Assembly: GCF_000744225.1 (NCBI RefSeq)
Contig: NZ_JQLN01000003.1
Coordinates: 434,001 to 498,000, forward strand
Reading direction: 5' to 3'
Source: Kitasatospora mediocidica KCTC 9733
GTDB lineage: Bacteria; Actinomycetota; Actinomycetes; Streptomycetales; Streptomycetaceae
Length of the DNA stretch: 64,000 bases
The first letter of the stretch is position 1; each line of letters begins with the position of its first letter. The position numbers and the translations under genes are program-made. Below are positions 20,788 through 27,996 of the stretch, piece after piece. The notes under the pieces are model-generated. The model saw nothing but the letters and a program-made list of their open reading frames with translations, had not been told where the DNA came from and searched no databases.

Positions 20788-21386
20788 GTCTCCCGGGGGC
20801 CGACGAACTGTTCCGCACCACCGGGGGGATGGCGCTGTCGCCCTCACTCGGCCGCCCTTCCGTGGAAGCGGCGGACGGTGCCAGGCAGCCTGACGCTCCC
20901 TCGGCTGACGCACCGGCAGGGCGGGTACCGGTGGACCGGGCGCAGGCCGGCCGTGCGCCGGGCGGCGCCGGGTCCGGTCCGAACGGGCCCGGCACGGCGG
21001 CCGGCGGTGGCGCGGGGGCGTCGCTCGGCCGTCCGGGACCCTCGGGACGCCCGGCGGTGACGATCGCGCCGCAGACGGCCGTACCGGGCCCCGCCGGCTC
21101 CGAGGAGCAGCAGGGTGCGACCGGCGACGGTGCCGGCCGGCGCCGCCCGCGCGGGCGTGCGCCCCGCCGTCCCAGCGGGCGGGAGCGGCACGACGAGAAG
21201 ATCACCGTGTATGTCTCCGCCGAGGAGCTGATGGACCTGGAGCACGCCCGCCTGGTGCTGCGCGGCGAGCACGGGCTCGCGGTGGACCGCGGCCGGGTGG
21301 TCCGGGAGGCCATCGCGGTGGTGCTGGCCGACCTGGAGCAGCGCGGCGAGGCCAGCATCCTGGTGCGGCGCCTGCGGGGGCGCTGA
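20769..21386 (+). CDS. Conserved protein with disordered N-terminus and ribbon-helix-helix-like C-terminus
   Basis: A 205-residue protein. Residues 1-135 are Gly/Pro/Ala-rich and probably unstructured, then a basic patch (RRRPRGRAPRRPSGRERH). The last 60 residues are well ordered: EKITVYVSAEELMDLEHARLVLRGEHG, then DRGRVVREAIAVVLADLE. A β-strand followed by two helices is the pattern of ribbon-helix-helix DNA-binding proteins. It overlaps the parA-like gene by 19 bases and lies 26 bases before scpA, so the product probably acts with the ParA-like ATPase, perhaps as a ParG-like centromere or regulator protein. This role is inferred. Confidence 0.8.
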   Translation: MPPRRVSLPGADELFRTTGGMALSPSLGRPSVEAADGARQPDAPSADAPAGRVPVDRAQAGRAPGGAGSGPNGPGTAAGGGAGASLGRPGPSGRPAVTIAPQTAVPGPAGSEEQQGATGDGAGRRRPRGRAPRRPSGRERHDEKITVYVSAEELMDLEHARLVLRGEHGLAVDRGRVVREAIAVVLADLEQRGEASILVRRLRGR

Positions 21387-21412
21387 GCCCCGCTCTGCGA
21401 GGATGGGCCGTC

Positions 21413-22264
21413 ATGGCAGGCCCTCCCGAAACCGGCGAACCCACCGACGCGGCGCACGGTGGGGGCTTCCAGGTGCACCTGGAGAACTTCGAGGGCCCCT
21501 TCGACCTGCTGCTCGGTCTGATCGCCAAGCACCGGATGGACGTCACCGAGGTGGCCCTCGCCACGGTGACCGACGAGTTCATGACGTATATCCGGGCGAT
21601 GGGCTCGGAGTGGGACCTGGACGCGGCCACCGAGTTCCTGGTGGTGGCGGCCACCCTGCTGGACCTCAAGGCGGCCCGGCTGCTGCCGGCGGCCGAGGTC
21701 GAGGACGAGGAGGACCTGGCCCTCCTGGAGGCCCGTGACCTGCTCTTCGCCCGGCTGCTGCAGTACCGGGCGTACAAGCGGGCGGCCGCGATCTTCGGCG
21801 ACCGCTGGGCCGCCGAACTGCTGCGGACGGCGCGGACGGCCGGGCTGGAGCCGCAGCACGCGGCGCTGCTGCCGGAGGTGGTCATCCACGTCGGGCCGCA
21901 GCGGTTCGCGCAGCTCGCGGCCCGGGCGATGACGCCCAAGCCGGCGCCGGTGGTCTACGTCGACCACATCCACGCCCCGCCGGTCAGTGTGCGGGAGCAG
22001 GCGGCGCTGGTCGTCGACCTGCTGGCCGGGCTCGGTGAGGCCTCCTTCGCCACGCTGGTGGCCGATGCCGAGGACACCCTGACGGTGGTCGCGCGGTTCC
22101 TGGCGCTGCTGGAGCTGTACCGGGAGCGGGTCCTCGCCTTCGAGCAGCCGCAGGCGCTCGGGGAGCTGCTGGTGCGCTGGGTCGCGCCGGCCGACCGCGT
22201 GCTGATCGAGGTGACCGACGAGTTCGACCGCCCGCCGGGCGAGTCGGAAGGAGCAACCCCATGA
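21413..22264 (+). CDS. scpA: Segregation and condensation protein ScpA
   Basis: A 283-residue kleisin subunit of the SMC-ScpAB complex. The N-terminus reads FQVHLENFEGPFDLLLGLIAKHRMDVTEVALATVTDEF (quoted in part: LENFEGPFDLLLGLI), the SMC-neck contact region. The central part has TEFLVVAATLLDLKAARLLP and the C-terminal winged helix has ERVLAFEQPQALGELLVRW. It organises and segregates chromosomes. It ends on ATGA with scpB, indicating translational coupling. Confidence 0.95.
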   Translation: MAGPPETGEPTDAAHGGGFQVHLENFEGPFDLLLGLIAKHRMDVTEVALATVTDEFMTYIRAMGSEWDLDAATEFLVVAATLLDLKAARLLPAAEVEDEEDLALLEARDLLFARLLQYRAYKRAAAIFGDRWAAELLRTARTAGLEPQHAALLPEVVIHVGPQRFAQLAARAMTPKPAPVVYVDHIHAPPVSVREQAALVVDLLAGLGEASFATLVADAEDTLTVVARFLALLELYRERVLAFEQPQALGELLVRWVAPADRVLIEVTDEFDRPPGESEGATP

Positions 22265-23112
22265 GTGTCGGCGAGCCCCTGGACGGCGGCGCGCGGCCCG
22301 CGCGCCGGTCGCTGAGCGTCCCGGGCCAGCCCCGGGCCGGGGAGTGGCTGGAGCCCGCCTACGCGGCCGTCCCGGAGCATGTGGCCGCGGAGCCGGTGGC
22401 GCTGGACGGGAAGTCGGCGGAGCCGACTTTCACGGGGGGCGGCGGGGAGCGAGTCCCGGAGCCGGCGCCGGAACCGGCTCCGGTTGCGGAGTCCGTCGTG
22501 GAGTCGGATGGGTCGGAGGTCGCGCTCAAGGCCGGCCTGGAGGCCGTCCTGATGGTGGTCGACGAGCCCGCCGCGGAGGCCAGGCTGGCCGATGCGCTCG
22601 GCCGCCCGCGCGCCGAGGTGGCCGCCGCGCTGCGCGAACTGGCGGCCGAGTACACCGCCCAGGGGCGCGGATTCGAACTGCGGCTGGTGGCCGGCGGCTG
22701 GCGGTTCTACAGCCGGACCGCGTGCGCGCCGGTGGTCGAACGCTTCGTCCTGGACGGCCAGCAGGCCCGGTTGACCCAGGCCGCACTGGAGACGCTGGCG
22801 GTCGTCGCCTACCGGCAGCCGGTGTCCAGATCACGGGTCTCGGCGGTACGTGGTGTGAACTGTGACGGCGTGATGCGTACCCTGGTACAGCGAGGACTGG
22901 TGGAAGAGACCGGATCCGAGCCCGAAACAGGTGCGATCCTGTATCGGACGACGAACTACTTCCTGGAACGGATGGGGCTGCGCGGCCTGGACGAGCTGCC
23001 GGAGCTCGCGCCCTTCCTGCCCGAGGTCGACGACGTGGAAGCGGAGTCCCTCGAAGGCACGGTGATCGCGGACGCGATGGCCGCCGCGGCGAACACTCGG
23101 GAAGTGCAGTGA
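22261..23112 (+). CDS. scpB: Segregation and condensation protein ScpB
   Basis: A 283-residue protein with an unusually long Pro/Glu-rich N-terminal extension (about 80 residues), then two winged-helix domains: LKAGLEAVLMVVDEPAAEARLADALG and LTQAALETLAVVAYRQPVSRSRVSAVRGVNCDGVMRTLV (key motif AYRQPVSRSRVSAVRGVNCD). The YRTTNYFLERMGLRGLDELPEL end is typical. It dimerises and binds ScpA in the condensin complex. It overlaps scpA by four bases. The extension is longer than in compact ScpB proteins but is common in Streptomyces. Confidence 0.95.
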   Translation: MSVGEPLDGGARPARRSLSVPGQPRAGEWLEPAYAAVPEHVAAEPVALDGKSAEPTFTGGGGERVPEPAPEPAPVAESVVESDGSEVALKAGLEAVLMVVDEPAAEARLADALGRPRAEVAAALRELAAEYTAQGRGFELRLVAGGWRFYSRTACAPVVERFVLDGQQARLTQAALETLAVVAYRQPVSRSRVSAVRGVNCDGVMRTLVQRGLVEETGSEPETGAILYRTTNYFLERMGLRGLDELPELAPFLPEVDDVEAESLEGTVIADAMAAAANTREVQ

Positions 23113-23166
23113 GGTCGGCCGGCACGACTAGCACTTCCCCGATGGAATCGACGTACGGACGTTTTG

Positions 23167-24696
23167 ATGCGTAGCAGTGGCAGCGGTAACGGCAGGAACA
23201 GTAGTGGCGGCGGTGGCAGCGCCGGCGGCGGTGGCTACCGGGGCGGACAGCGCGGGGGCGGTTCCTTCGGCGGCGGCAGTGGCGGCAGCGGCGGTGGCCG
23301 TGGCGGCGACAGCCGTGGTGGCGAGAGCCGTGGCGGTGGTTCGTACGGCGGCGGTGGCGGCGGTCGCGGTGGCGACAGCCGTGGCGGTGGCTCGTACGGC
23401 GGCGGCAGTGGCGGCAGCCGTGGCGGTGGCTCGTACGGCGGCGGCGGTTCCTTCGGCGGCGGCAGTGGCGGCAGCGGCGGCGGTCGTGGTGGCGAGAGCC
23501 GTGGCGGTGGTTCGTACGGCGGCGGTGGCGGCGGTCGCGGTGGCGAGAGCCGTGGCGGTGGTTCGTACGGCGGCGGTGGCGGCGGTCGCGGTGGCGACAG
23601 CCGTGGCGGCGGCTCGTACGGCGGCGGCGGCGGTGGCCGTGGTGGCGACAGCCGTGGCGGGAGCTCGTACAGCGGCGACCGGCGTGACGACCGGCGTGAC
23701 GACCGCAAGCAGTACCCGGACCGTCCGTTGCGCCCCGAGGAGCGTCGCTACGACCGTCCGGAGTTCGGCTCCGGCGGCTCCTACGGCGCGCGCAAGGCGC
23801 TGCCGCAGAGCCAGAGCCCTCGCACCAAGCCCCCGCGCAAGGAGGGCCAGGGCGCCCCGGGCGACCCGCGTCGTCAGCCGCAGCGCTCGCGTGAGCTGCA
23901 GGCCAAGATCGAGGACGCCGTGCTGGCCCGGCACGACAAGCCGGCCGTGAAGCTTCCCAAGACCTTCGGCGAGCCCGAGGGCGAGCGTCTGCAGAAGGTC
24001 CTCGCGCGGGCCGGTATGGGCAGCCGTCGCGCCTGCGAGGAGCTGGTGGACCAGGGCCGCGTGCAGGTCAACGGCAAGCTCGTGACCGAGCAGGGCAAGC
24101 GCGTCGACCCCGAGAAGGACGAGATCAAGGTGGACGGCCTGACCGTCGCCACCCAGTCGTACCTGTTCTTCGCGCTCAACAAGCCGGCCGGCGTCGTCTC
24201 CACCATGGAGGACCCCGACGGCCGCCAGTGCCTGGGCGACTACGTGACCAACCGGGAGACCCGGCTGTTCCACGTGGGCCGTCTCGACACCGAGACCGAG
24301 GGCATCATCCTCCTCACCAACCACGGGGAGCTGGCCCACCGGCTGACCCACCCCCGGTACGGCGTGACCAAGACGTACATGGCCGCCATCACCGGTCCGA
24401 TCCCGCGAGACCTGGGCAAGACCCTGGCGGCGGGCATCGAGCTGGAGGACGGCTTCGCCCGCGCCGACAGCTTCAAGGTGCTGCAGAACGTCGGCAAGAA
24501 CTACCTGGTCGAGGTCACCCTCCACGAGGGCCGCAAGCACATCGTGCGCCGGATGCTCGCCGAGGCGGGCTTCCCGGTGGAGAAGCTGGTGCGTACGCAC
24601 TTCGGCCCGATCGCGCTCGGTGACCAGAAGTCGGGTTGGCTGCGTCGCCTGACCAACCCCGAGGTCGGTCAGCTGATGAACGAGGTCGGCCTGTAA
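23167..24696 (+). CDS. RluB/RsuA-type pseudouridine synthase with long Gly/Arg-rich N-terminus
   Basis: A 509-residue protein. Residues about 8-175 are a tandem Gly/Ser/Arg/Tyr-rich tract with RGG boxes; residues 175-265 are basic and linker-like. The S4 domain follows (GERLQKVLARAGMGSRRACEELV), then the pseudouridine synthase domain with NKPAGVVSTMEDPDGR and the catalytic aspartate in HVGRLDTETEGIILLTNHGEL, and EGRKHIVRRMLAEAGFPV. It modifies a uridine in 23S rRNA (RluB-like) or 16S (RsuA-like); the family cannot be separated further. Taken with scpB, whose stop is 54 bases upstream, it completes the common order. A TTG precedes the ATG directly. Confidence 0.93.
   Translation: MRSSGSGNGRNSSGGGGSAGGGGYRGGQRGGGSFGGGSGGSGGGRGGDSRGGESRGGGSYGGGGGGRGGDSRGGGSYGGGSGGSRGGGSYGGGGSFGGGSGGSGGGRGGESRGGGSYGGGGGGRGGESRGGGSYGGGGGGRGGDSRGGGSYGGGGGGRGGDSRGGSSYSGDRRDDRRDDRKQYPDRPLRPEERRYDRPEFGSGGSYGARKALPQSQSPRTKPPRKEGQGAPGDPRRQPQRSRELQAKIEDAVLARHDKPAVKLPKTFGEPEGERLQKVLARAGMGSRRACEELVDQGRVQVNGKLVTEQGKRVDPEKDEIKVDGLTVATQSYLFFALNKPAGVVSTMEDPDGRQCLGDYVTNRETRLFHVGRLDTETEGIILLTNHGELAHRLTHPRYGVTKTYMAAITGPIPRDLGKTLAAGIELEDGFARADSFKVLQNVGKNYLVEVTLHEGRKHIVRRMLAEAGFPVEKLVRTHFGPIALGDQKSGWLRRLTNPEVGQLMNEVGL
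23209..23680 (+). repeat. In-frame tandem repeat encoding Gly/Arg/Ser/Tyr units
   Basis: About 470 bases of imperfect tandem repeat encode a unit close to GGRGGDSRGGGSYGGGG (17 residues, 51 bases) repeated about six times, with shorter GGSGG spacers. Copies differ at third positions and at Asp/Glu, and the unit is exactly codon-periodic. Such tracts expand and contract by slippage; they also make the opposite strand look open over a long stretch. Confidence 0.9.
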
Positions 24697-24738
24697 CACC
24701 GGGTCGCCCGCGTCACACGGGTACCTCCTGCTGCTCCG

Positions 24739-24772
24739 GAGGGCCGTGCACCACTATCGGTGCACGGCCCTC
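24739..24772 (+). terminator. Strong hairpin terminator after rluB
   Basis: A perfect 14-bp stem (GAGGGCCGTGCACC, 24739-24752; GGTGCACGGCCCTC, 24759-24772) with a 6-base loop lies 42 bases after the rluB stop and closes the parA-scpAB-rluB transcript. Confidence 0.85.
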
Positions 24773-24908
24773 GGTGCTGTCCGGAAGCGGTCCACCGGCG
24801 TCCGGCCGGGCCACGGAGGGTTGTCAAGGGGATCGTCCGTGGCAGAAGATGGCCACAGGAACATCGCTCGCCGGTTGGCGAGAAACCGCCACGCGGGGGA
24901 GGGGCGCC

Positions 24909-25898
24909 ATGTTTGACGCTTTCAATGCGCTCGGTCTCTCCGAGCACGACGGCCAGATCTACGCAGCTCTGGTGGCCGCCCCGCAGTCCACCGCAGCGGA
25001 TCTCGCCGCGCGCTGCGGCCTGACGTCCCAGCAGGGCGGCAAGTCGCTCAGCCGGTTGGCACAGCAGGGTATGGCCACCCGTGCGCCGGTCGACCGCGAC
25101 CGCTATCTCGCCGTCGCGCCGGACGTCGCCATCGGCACCCTGATCGGCCACCGTGAGGCCGAACTGCGCACCGCCCGTGCCGAGATGCACCGGCTGATGG
25201 ACGCCTTCCGGGAGGCCTCGCGGTTCACCGACCCGGCCAGCTCGGTGGAGGTGCTCACCGGCGGCGAGGCGATCGCGCAGCGGATCGAGTACCTCCAGGA
25301 CACCAGCACGCAGCAGGTCAGGGGCTTCGACTGCCCGCCGTACGTGCAGGACGTGCAGGACGCGGCCTCGTACCTGACCCGGCTGCGCCGGCGGCTCAAG
25401 GACGGCGTGCGGTTCCGCACGGTCTACGACCGGGAGGCGGTCGCCTGGCCCGGCCGGCTGGAGAACGAGATCCTGGTCGGCGCGCAGGACGGTGAGGAGG
25501 CCCGGGTCCGCACCACGCTGCCGATGAAGATGATCATCTCGGACGACCGGATGGCGATCATCCCGATCAGCATCGGCGACAGCGTGCTGGACGCCGCGTA
25601 CGTGATCCACCCGTCCGCCCTGATGCAGGCGCTGGACGGGCTCTTCGAGGCGGAGTGGGACCGCGCGGTGCCGTTGCAGGTGGCGGTCGGCGCCGAGCCC
25701 GGTCTGGGCGAGCCGGACGCCGACCACCGCAAGCTGCTGGGCCTGCTCGCGGCCGGCCTGACCGACGAGTCGATCGCCCGCTCGCTCGGCTGGAGCGCCC
25801 GGACCACGCAGCGCCGGCTCCAGGCCCTGATGCGTGAACTCGGCGCCACCACCCGCTTCCAGGCCGGGATGTCGGCCCGCGAGCGGGGCTGGCTCTAG
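24909..25898 (+). CDS. TrmB/LuxR-type transcriptional regulator
   Basis: A 329-residue regulator with two helix-turn-helix regions. The N-terminal TrmB-like winged helix is FDAFNALGLSEHDGQIYAAL followed by TAADLAARCGLTSQQGGKSLSRL. A central sensor-like domain carries SVEVLTGGEAIAQRIEYLQ and MKMIISDDRMAIIPI. The C-terminal LuxR-type HTH is LLGLLAAGLTDESIARSLGWSARTTQRRLQALMRELG. Such regulators are common in Streptomyces, and targets and ligand are unknown. GGGGGAGGGG precedes the ATG. The gene is monocistronic, convergent with a DUF952 gene 18 bases away. Confidence 0.85.
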   Translation: MFDAFNALGLSEHDGQIYAALVAAPQSTAADLAARCGLTSQQGGKSLSRLAQQGMATRAPVDRDRYLAVAPDVAIGTLIGHREAELRTARAEMHRLMDAFREASRFTDPASSVEVLTGGEAIAQRIEYLQDTSTQQVRGFDCPPYVQDVQDAASYLTRLRRRLKDGVRFRTVYDREAVAWPGRLENEILVGAQDGEEARVRTTLPMKMIISDDRMAIIPISIGDSVLDAAYVIHPSALMQALDGLFEAEWDRAVPLQVAVGAEPGLGEPDADHRKLLGLLAAGLTDESIARSLGWSARTTQRRLQALMRELGATTRFQAGMSARERGWL

Positions 25899-25916
25899 GA
25901 CCTGCCAGTACCGGCC

Positions 25917-26279
25917 TCAGCTCCAGGGTCTGAAGCCGGCCCAGCGGCCGTCGGGGCCGCGCTCCAGCAGGAGCAGGCCCGCGACGGCGGTGCGGTTGAG
26001 CCGCCCGTAGATGTGCGGGAACAGCACGCTGGGCTCGACGCCCGGCGGGGGAGCCCCGGTCGGCGGCTCCCAGCGGACCATCGGTTCCACCGACTCCTCC
26101 TCGATCAGCAGGGCCATCAGCGGATCCGGAGCCTTGGCGAAGAAGTGGTTGGCCACGGCCAGGGTCACTTTTTCGTCCGGCGAGCAGTGCAGGAAGCCGT
26201 CCGTCAGCAGCGAGGCTGCGCTGTACGGTCGGCCCGGGTCACGAAGCCAGTCGTCCAGGGGCGCGAGGTGCAGGATCAT
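25917..26279 (-). CDS. DUF952 domain protein
   Basis: A 120-residue soluble protein starting MILHLAPLDDWL, with YSAASLLTDGFLHCSPDEKV and FPHIYGRLNRTAVAGLLLLER. These are the hallmark blocks of DUF952, whose fold resembles the ADP-ribosyl-transfer/RNA 2'-phosphotransferase superfamily; its activity is unproven. CAGGAAC precedes the ATG. It is 39 bases downstream of the MuiA gene's stop on the same strand, so the two could be cotranscribed. Confidence 0.85.
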   Translation of the reverse strand: MILHLAPLDDWLRDPGRPYSAASLLTDGFLHCSPDEKVTLAVANHFFAKAPDPLMALLIEEESVEPMVRWEPPTGAPPPGVEPSVLFPHIYGRLNRTAVAGLLLLERGPDGRWAGFRPWS

Positions 26280-26318
26280 GTTCCTGTTGTACCCGACCGC
26301 AGGCCTCCAACCAGGCCA

Positions 26319-27992
26319 TCAGAGCCCCGCGACCTTGGCCGAAGCCGAGATCTCGTACACCAGGGTGACGGTCCGTCTGCCGCCCGGCGGCAGTGACAGC
26401 TCCCAGCGCAGCACCCCTTCGGCGTCCGCCTCGTCCGGCGCCGGGCGGCACTCCTGGGTGCGCAGCCGCACCTCGACCGCCGACACCTCGGAGACCGGGA
26501 TCCGCTCGCGCAGGGTGATCCGCTGCTCCCCCTGCTCGTCGGGGGCCGAGAGCCGGGAGACGTGCACCCGGACCGTCCGGGTCAGCACGGTGCGCTGTCC
26601 CAGGCCCGCCAGGCCGGTGCTGCCGCGGACCTCCGACGTCTCGCGCAGCACCCGGTAGCCGTCCGTACTGCCGAAGGCCAGCTCGGCCGGCGCGCCCGCG
26701 GCGGTGAAGCGCAGCTCCCCGCGCCCGGTGAAGCCGCTGCCGCGCACCAGGTCCACCGGGCCGGCCAGCAGCGGGTGGTCGGCCGGATTGCGGAACGCCA
26801 CCACCTCGGTGACCAGCGGCGAGAGCTCGGGGGCGGAGGCCAGCTCGGCGGCGGCGGGCACGGTGAAGGCGCTCAGCGGCACCCGGTGCCCGCGCCCGTC
26901 GCCCGGCACGGTGGCCGTGGCCGGTGCCCGCAGCACCCGGACCTCGCCGCCGTCGTCCACCCCGGGCAGGTCGGCTGTGACCGCCTGCGGGCCGTCCGGG
27001 CCGAGCGCGCTGATCTCCTCCTCGCGCAGCTCCACGTCCAGCGTCCGACGCTCGCCGCTGCTCAGCTCGCGCAGCGTCAGGACGTCCTCGTGCAGCCGCG
27101 GCGGCTCGGCGGCCAGCGCGGAACGGGCGGTGGAGAGGGTGAGCCGGACGTCCGTCCAGTCCTCGCCGGTGCGCTGCCAGACCATCGCGTCCGACTCCAG
27201 GCGCAGGCTGCCCGGGGCGTCCTGCGCGCCGCCCGCGAGCGCCGCGCCCGTGAACGCGGCGCGGTAGGCGGGGCGCCACAGGGCGCAGGGGGTCAGGTGG
27301 CTGACCGTCAGCTCGGCGGCGGTCTCGTGCGGCGCGACGACGGTCAGTTCGACGTGCGCGAGCAGCTCCGGCGGCTGCGCCTCGGCGGCACCCCGGGCGG
27401 CGACGGCCTCCTGCAGCTGCCGGTAGAGCTCGTCGCTCCTGGCCCGGGCGGCCCGCAACTGCTCGGCGTACGCGTCCTGTTCGGCCTCCACCCGGTCCAG
27501 CTCGCGGGACCAGCGGACCGGCTCGGCCTCGCCGTGACCGGTTCCCTCGCCGATCTCGGTCAGCAGCTCGGCGCAGAGCTGCGTGAGCAGGGCGAGGCGG
27601 GCCTCCAGCCGCTGGATCGGCGGTTCGGCCAGCCGCAGCTCCTTCTCCAGCTCGTCGATGCGGTGGAGGAGGGCCGAGTCGTCGGGGCCCGGCGGGCCGG
27701 GGGCGCGCGGCGTCCAGGTGCGGGTCAGCCGGGCGTCCAGCACGGTGGCGCCGGGCGGTTCGGCGCCGGACGGTTCGGTGCCGGGCGCGGTGTGCAGCTC
27801 GGCGCGCAGCGAGCGGTCCACGGCCAGGGCGGTGATCGGGCCGAACCGCAGCCGTTGCAGGCCGGGCGCGAGCCGGACGGTGGTGGTGCGCTCGACGTGG
27901 GCGCGGTCCTCCAGGCAGGTCACGGCGGTGACGGGGAGCGGGACGGCGGCGGGGTGGGTGAGTGCGGCGGCCGCGGAGATCTCGGTGGTCAT
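26319..27992 (-). CDS. MuiA-like protein (DUF4139/DUF4140)
   Basis: A 557-residue protein. The N-terminal domain reads VTAVTCLEDRAHVERTTTV followed by GLQRLRFGPITALAVDRSLRAEL; a coiled coil covers about 120-230 (LLHRIDELEKELRLAEPPI, LYRQLQEAVAARG). The C-terminal DUF4139 domain has LTVSHLTPCALWRPAYRAAF, QRTGEDWTDVRLTLSTA and VEVRLRTQECRP-like strands. MuiA was named for inhibiting mucoidy in E. coli; no biochemical activity is known. Start chosen at the ATG with GAAGGAACTG upstream. Its start lies 4 bases after the stop of a second, longer paralogue on the same strand. Confidence 0.85.
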   Translation of the reverse strand: MTTEISAAAALTHPAAVPLPVTAVTCLEDRAHVERTTTVRLAPGLQRLRFGPITALAVDRSLRAELHTAPGTEPSGAEPPGATVLDARLTRTWTPRAPGPPGPDDSALLHRIDELEKELRLAEPPIQRLEARLALLTQLCAELLTEIGEGTGHGEAEPVRWSRELDRVEAEQDAYAEQLRAARARSDELYRQLQEAVAARGAAEAQPPELLAHVELTVVAPHETAAELTVSHLTPCALWRPAYRAAFTGAALAGGAQDAPGSLRLESDAMVWQRTGEDWTDVRLTLSTARSALAAEPPRLHEDVLTLRELSSGERRTLDVELREEEISALGPDGPQAVTADLPGVDDGGEVRVLRAPATATVPGDGRGHRVPLSAFTVPAAAELASAPELSPLVTEVVAFRNPADHPLLAGPVDLVRGSGFTGRGELRFTAAGAPAELAFGSTDGYRVLRETSEVRGSTGLAGLGQRTVLTRTVRVHVSRLSAPDEQGEQRITLRERIPVSEVSAVEVRLRTQECRPAPDEADAEGVLRWELSLPPGGRRTVTLVYEISASAKVAGL

Positions 27993-27996
27993 GGGG

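Noticed and set aside
23209..23680. CRISPR-like repeat
   Set aside because: The repeats are in-frame, codon-periodic and contiguous, with no spacers of constant length.
23128..24699. Long reverse-strand frame opposite rluB with Ala/Thr repeats
   Set aside because: It is the antisense of the Gly-rich tandem tract and the synthase; no start signal or domain.
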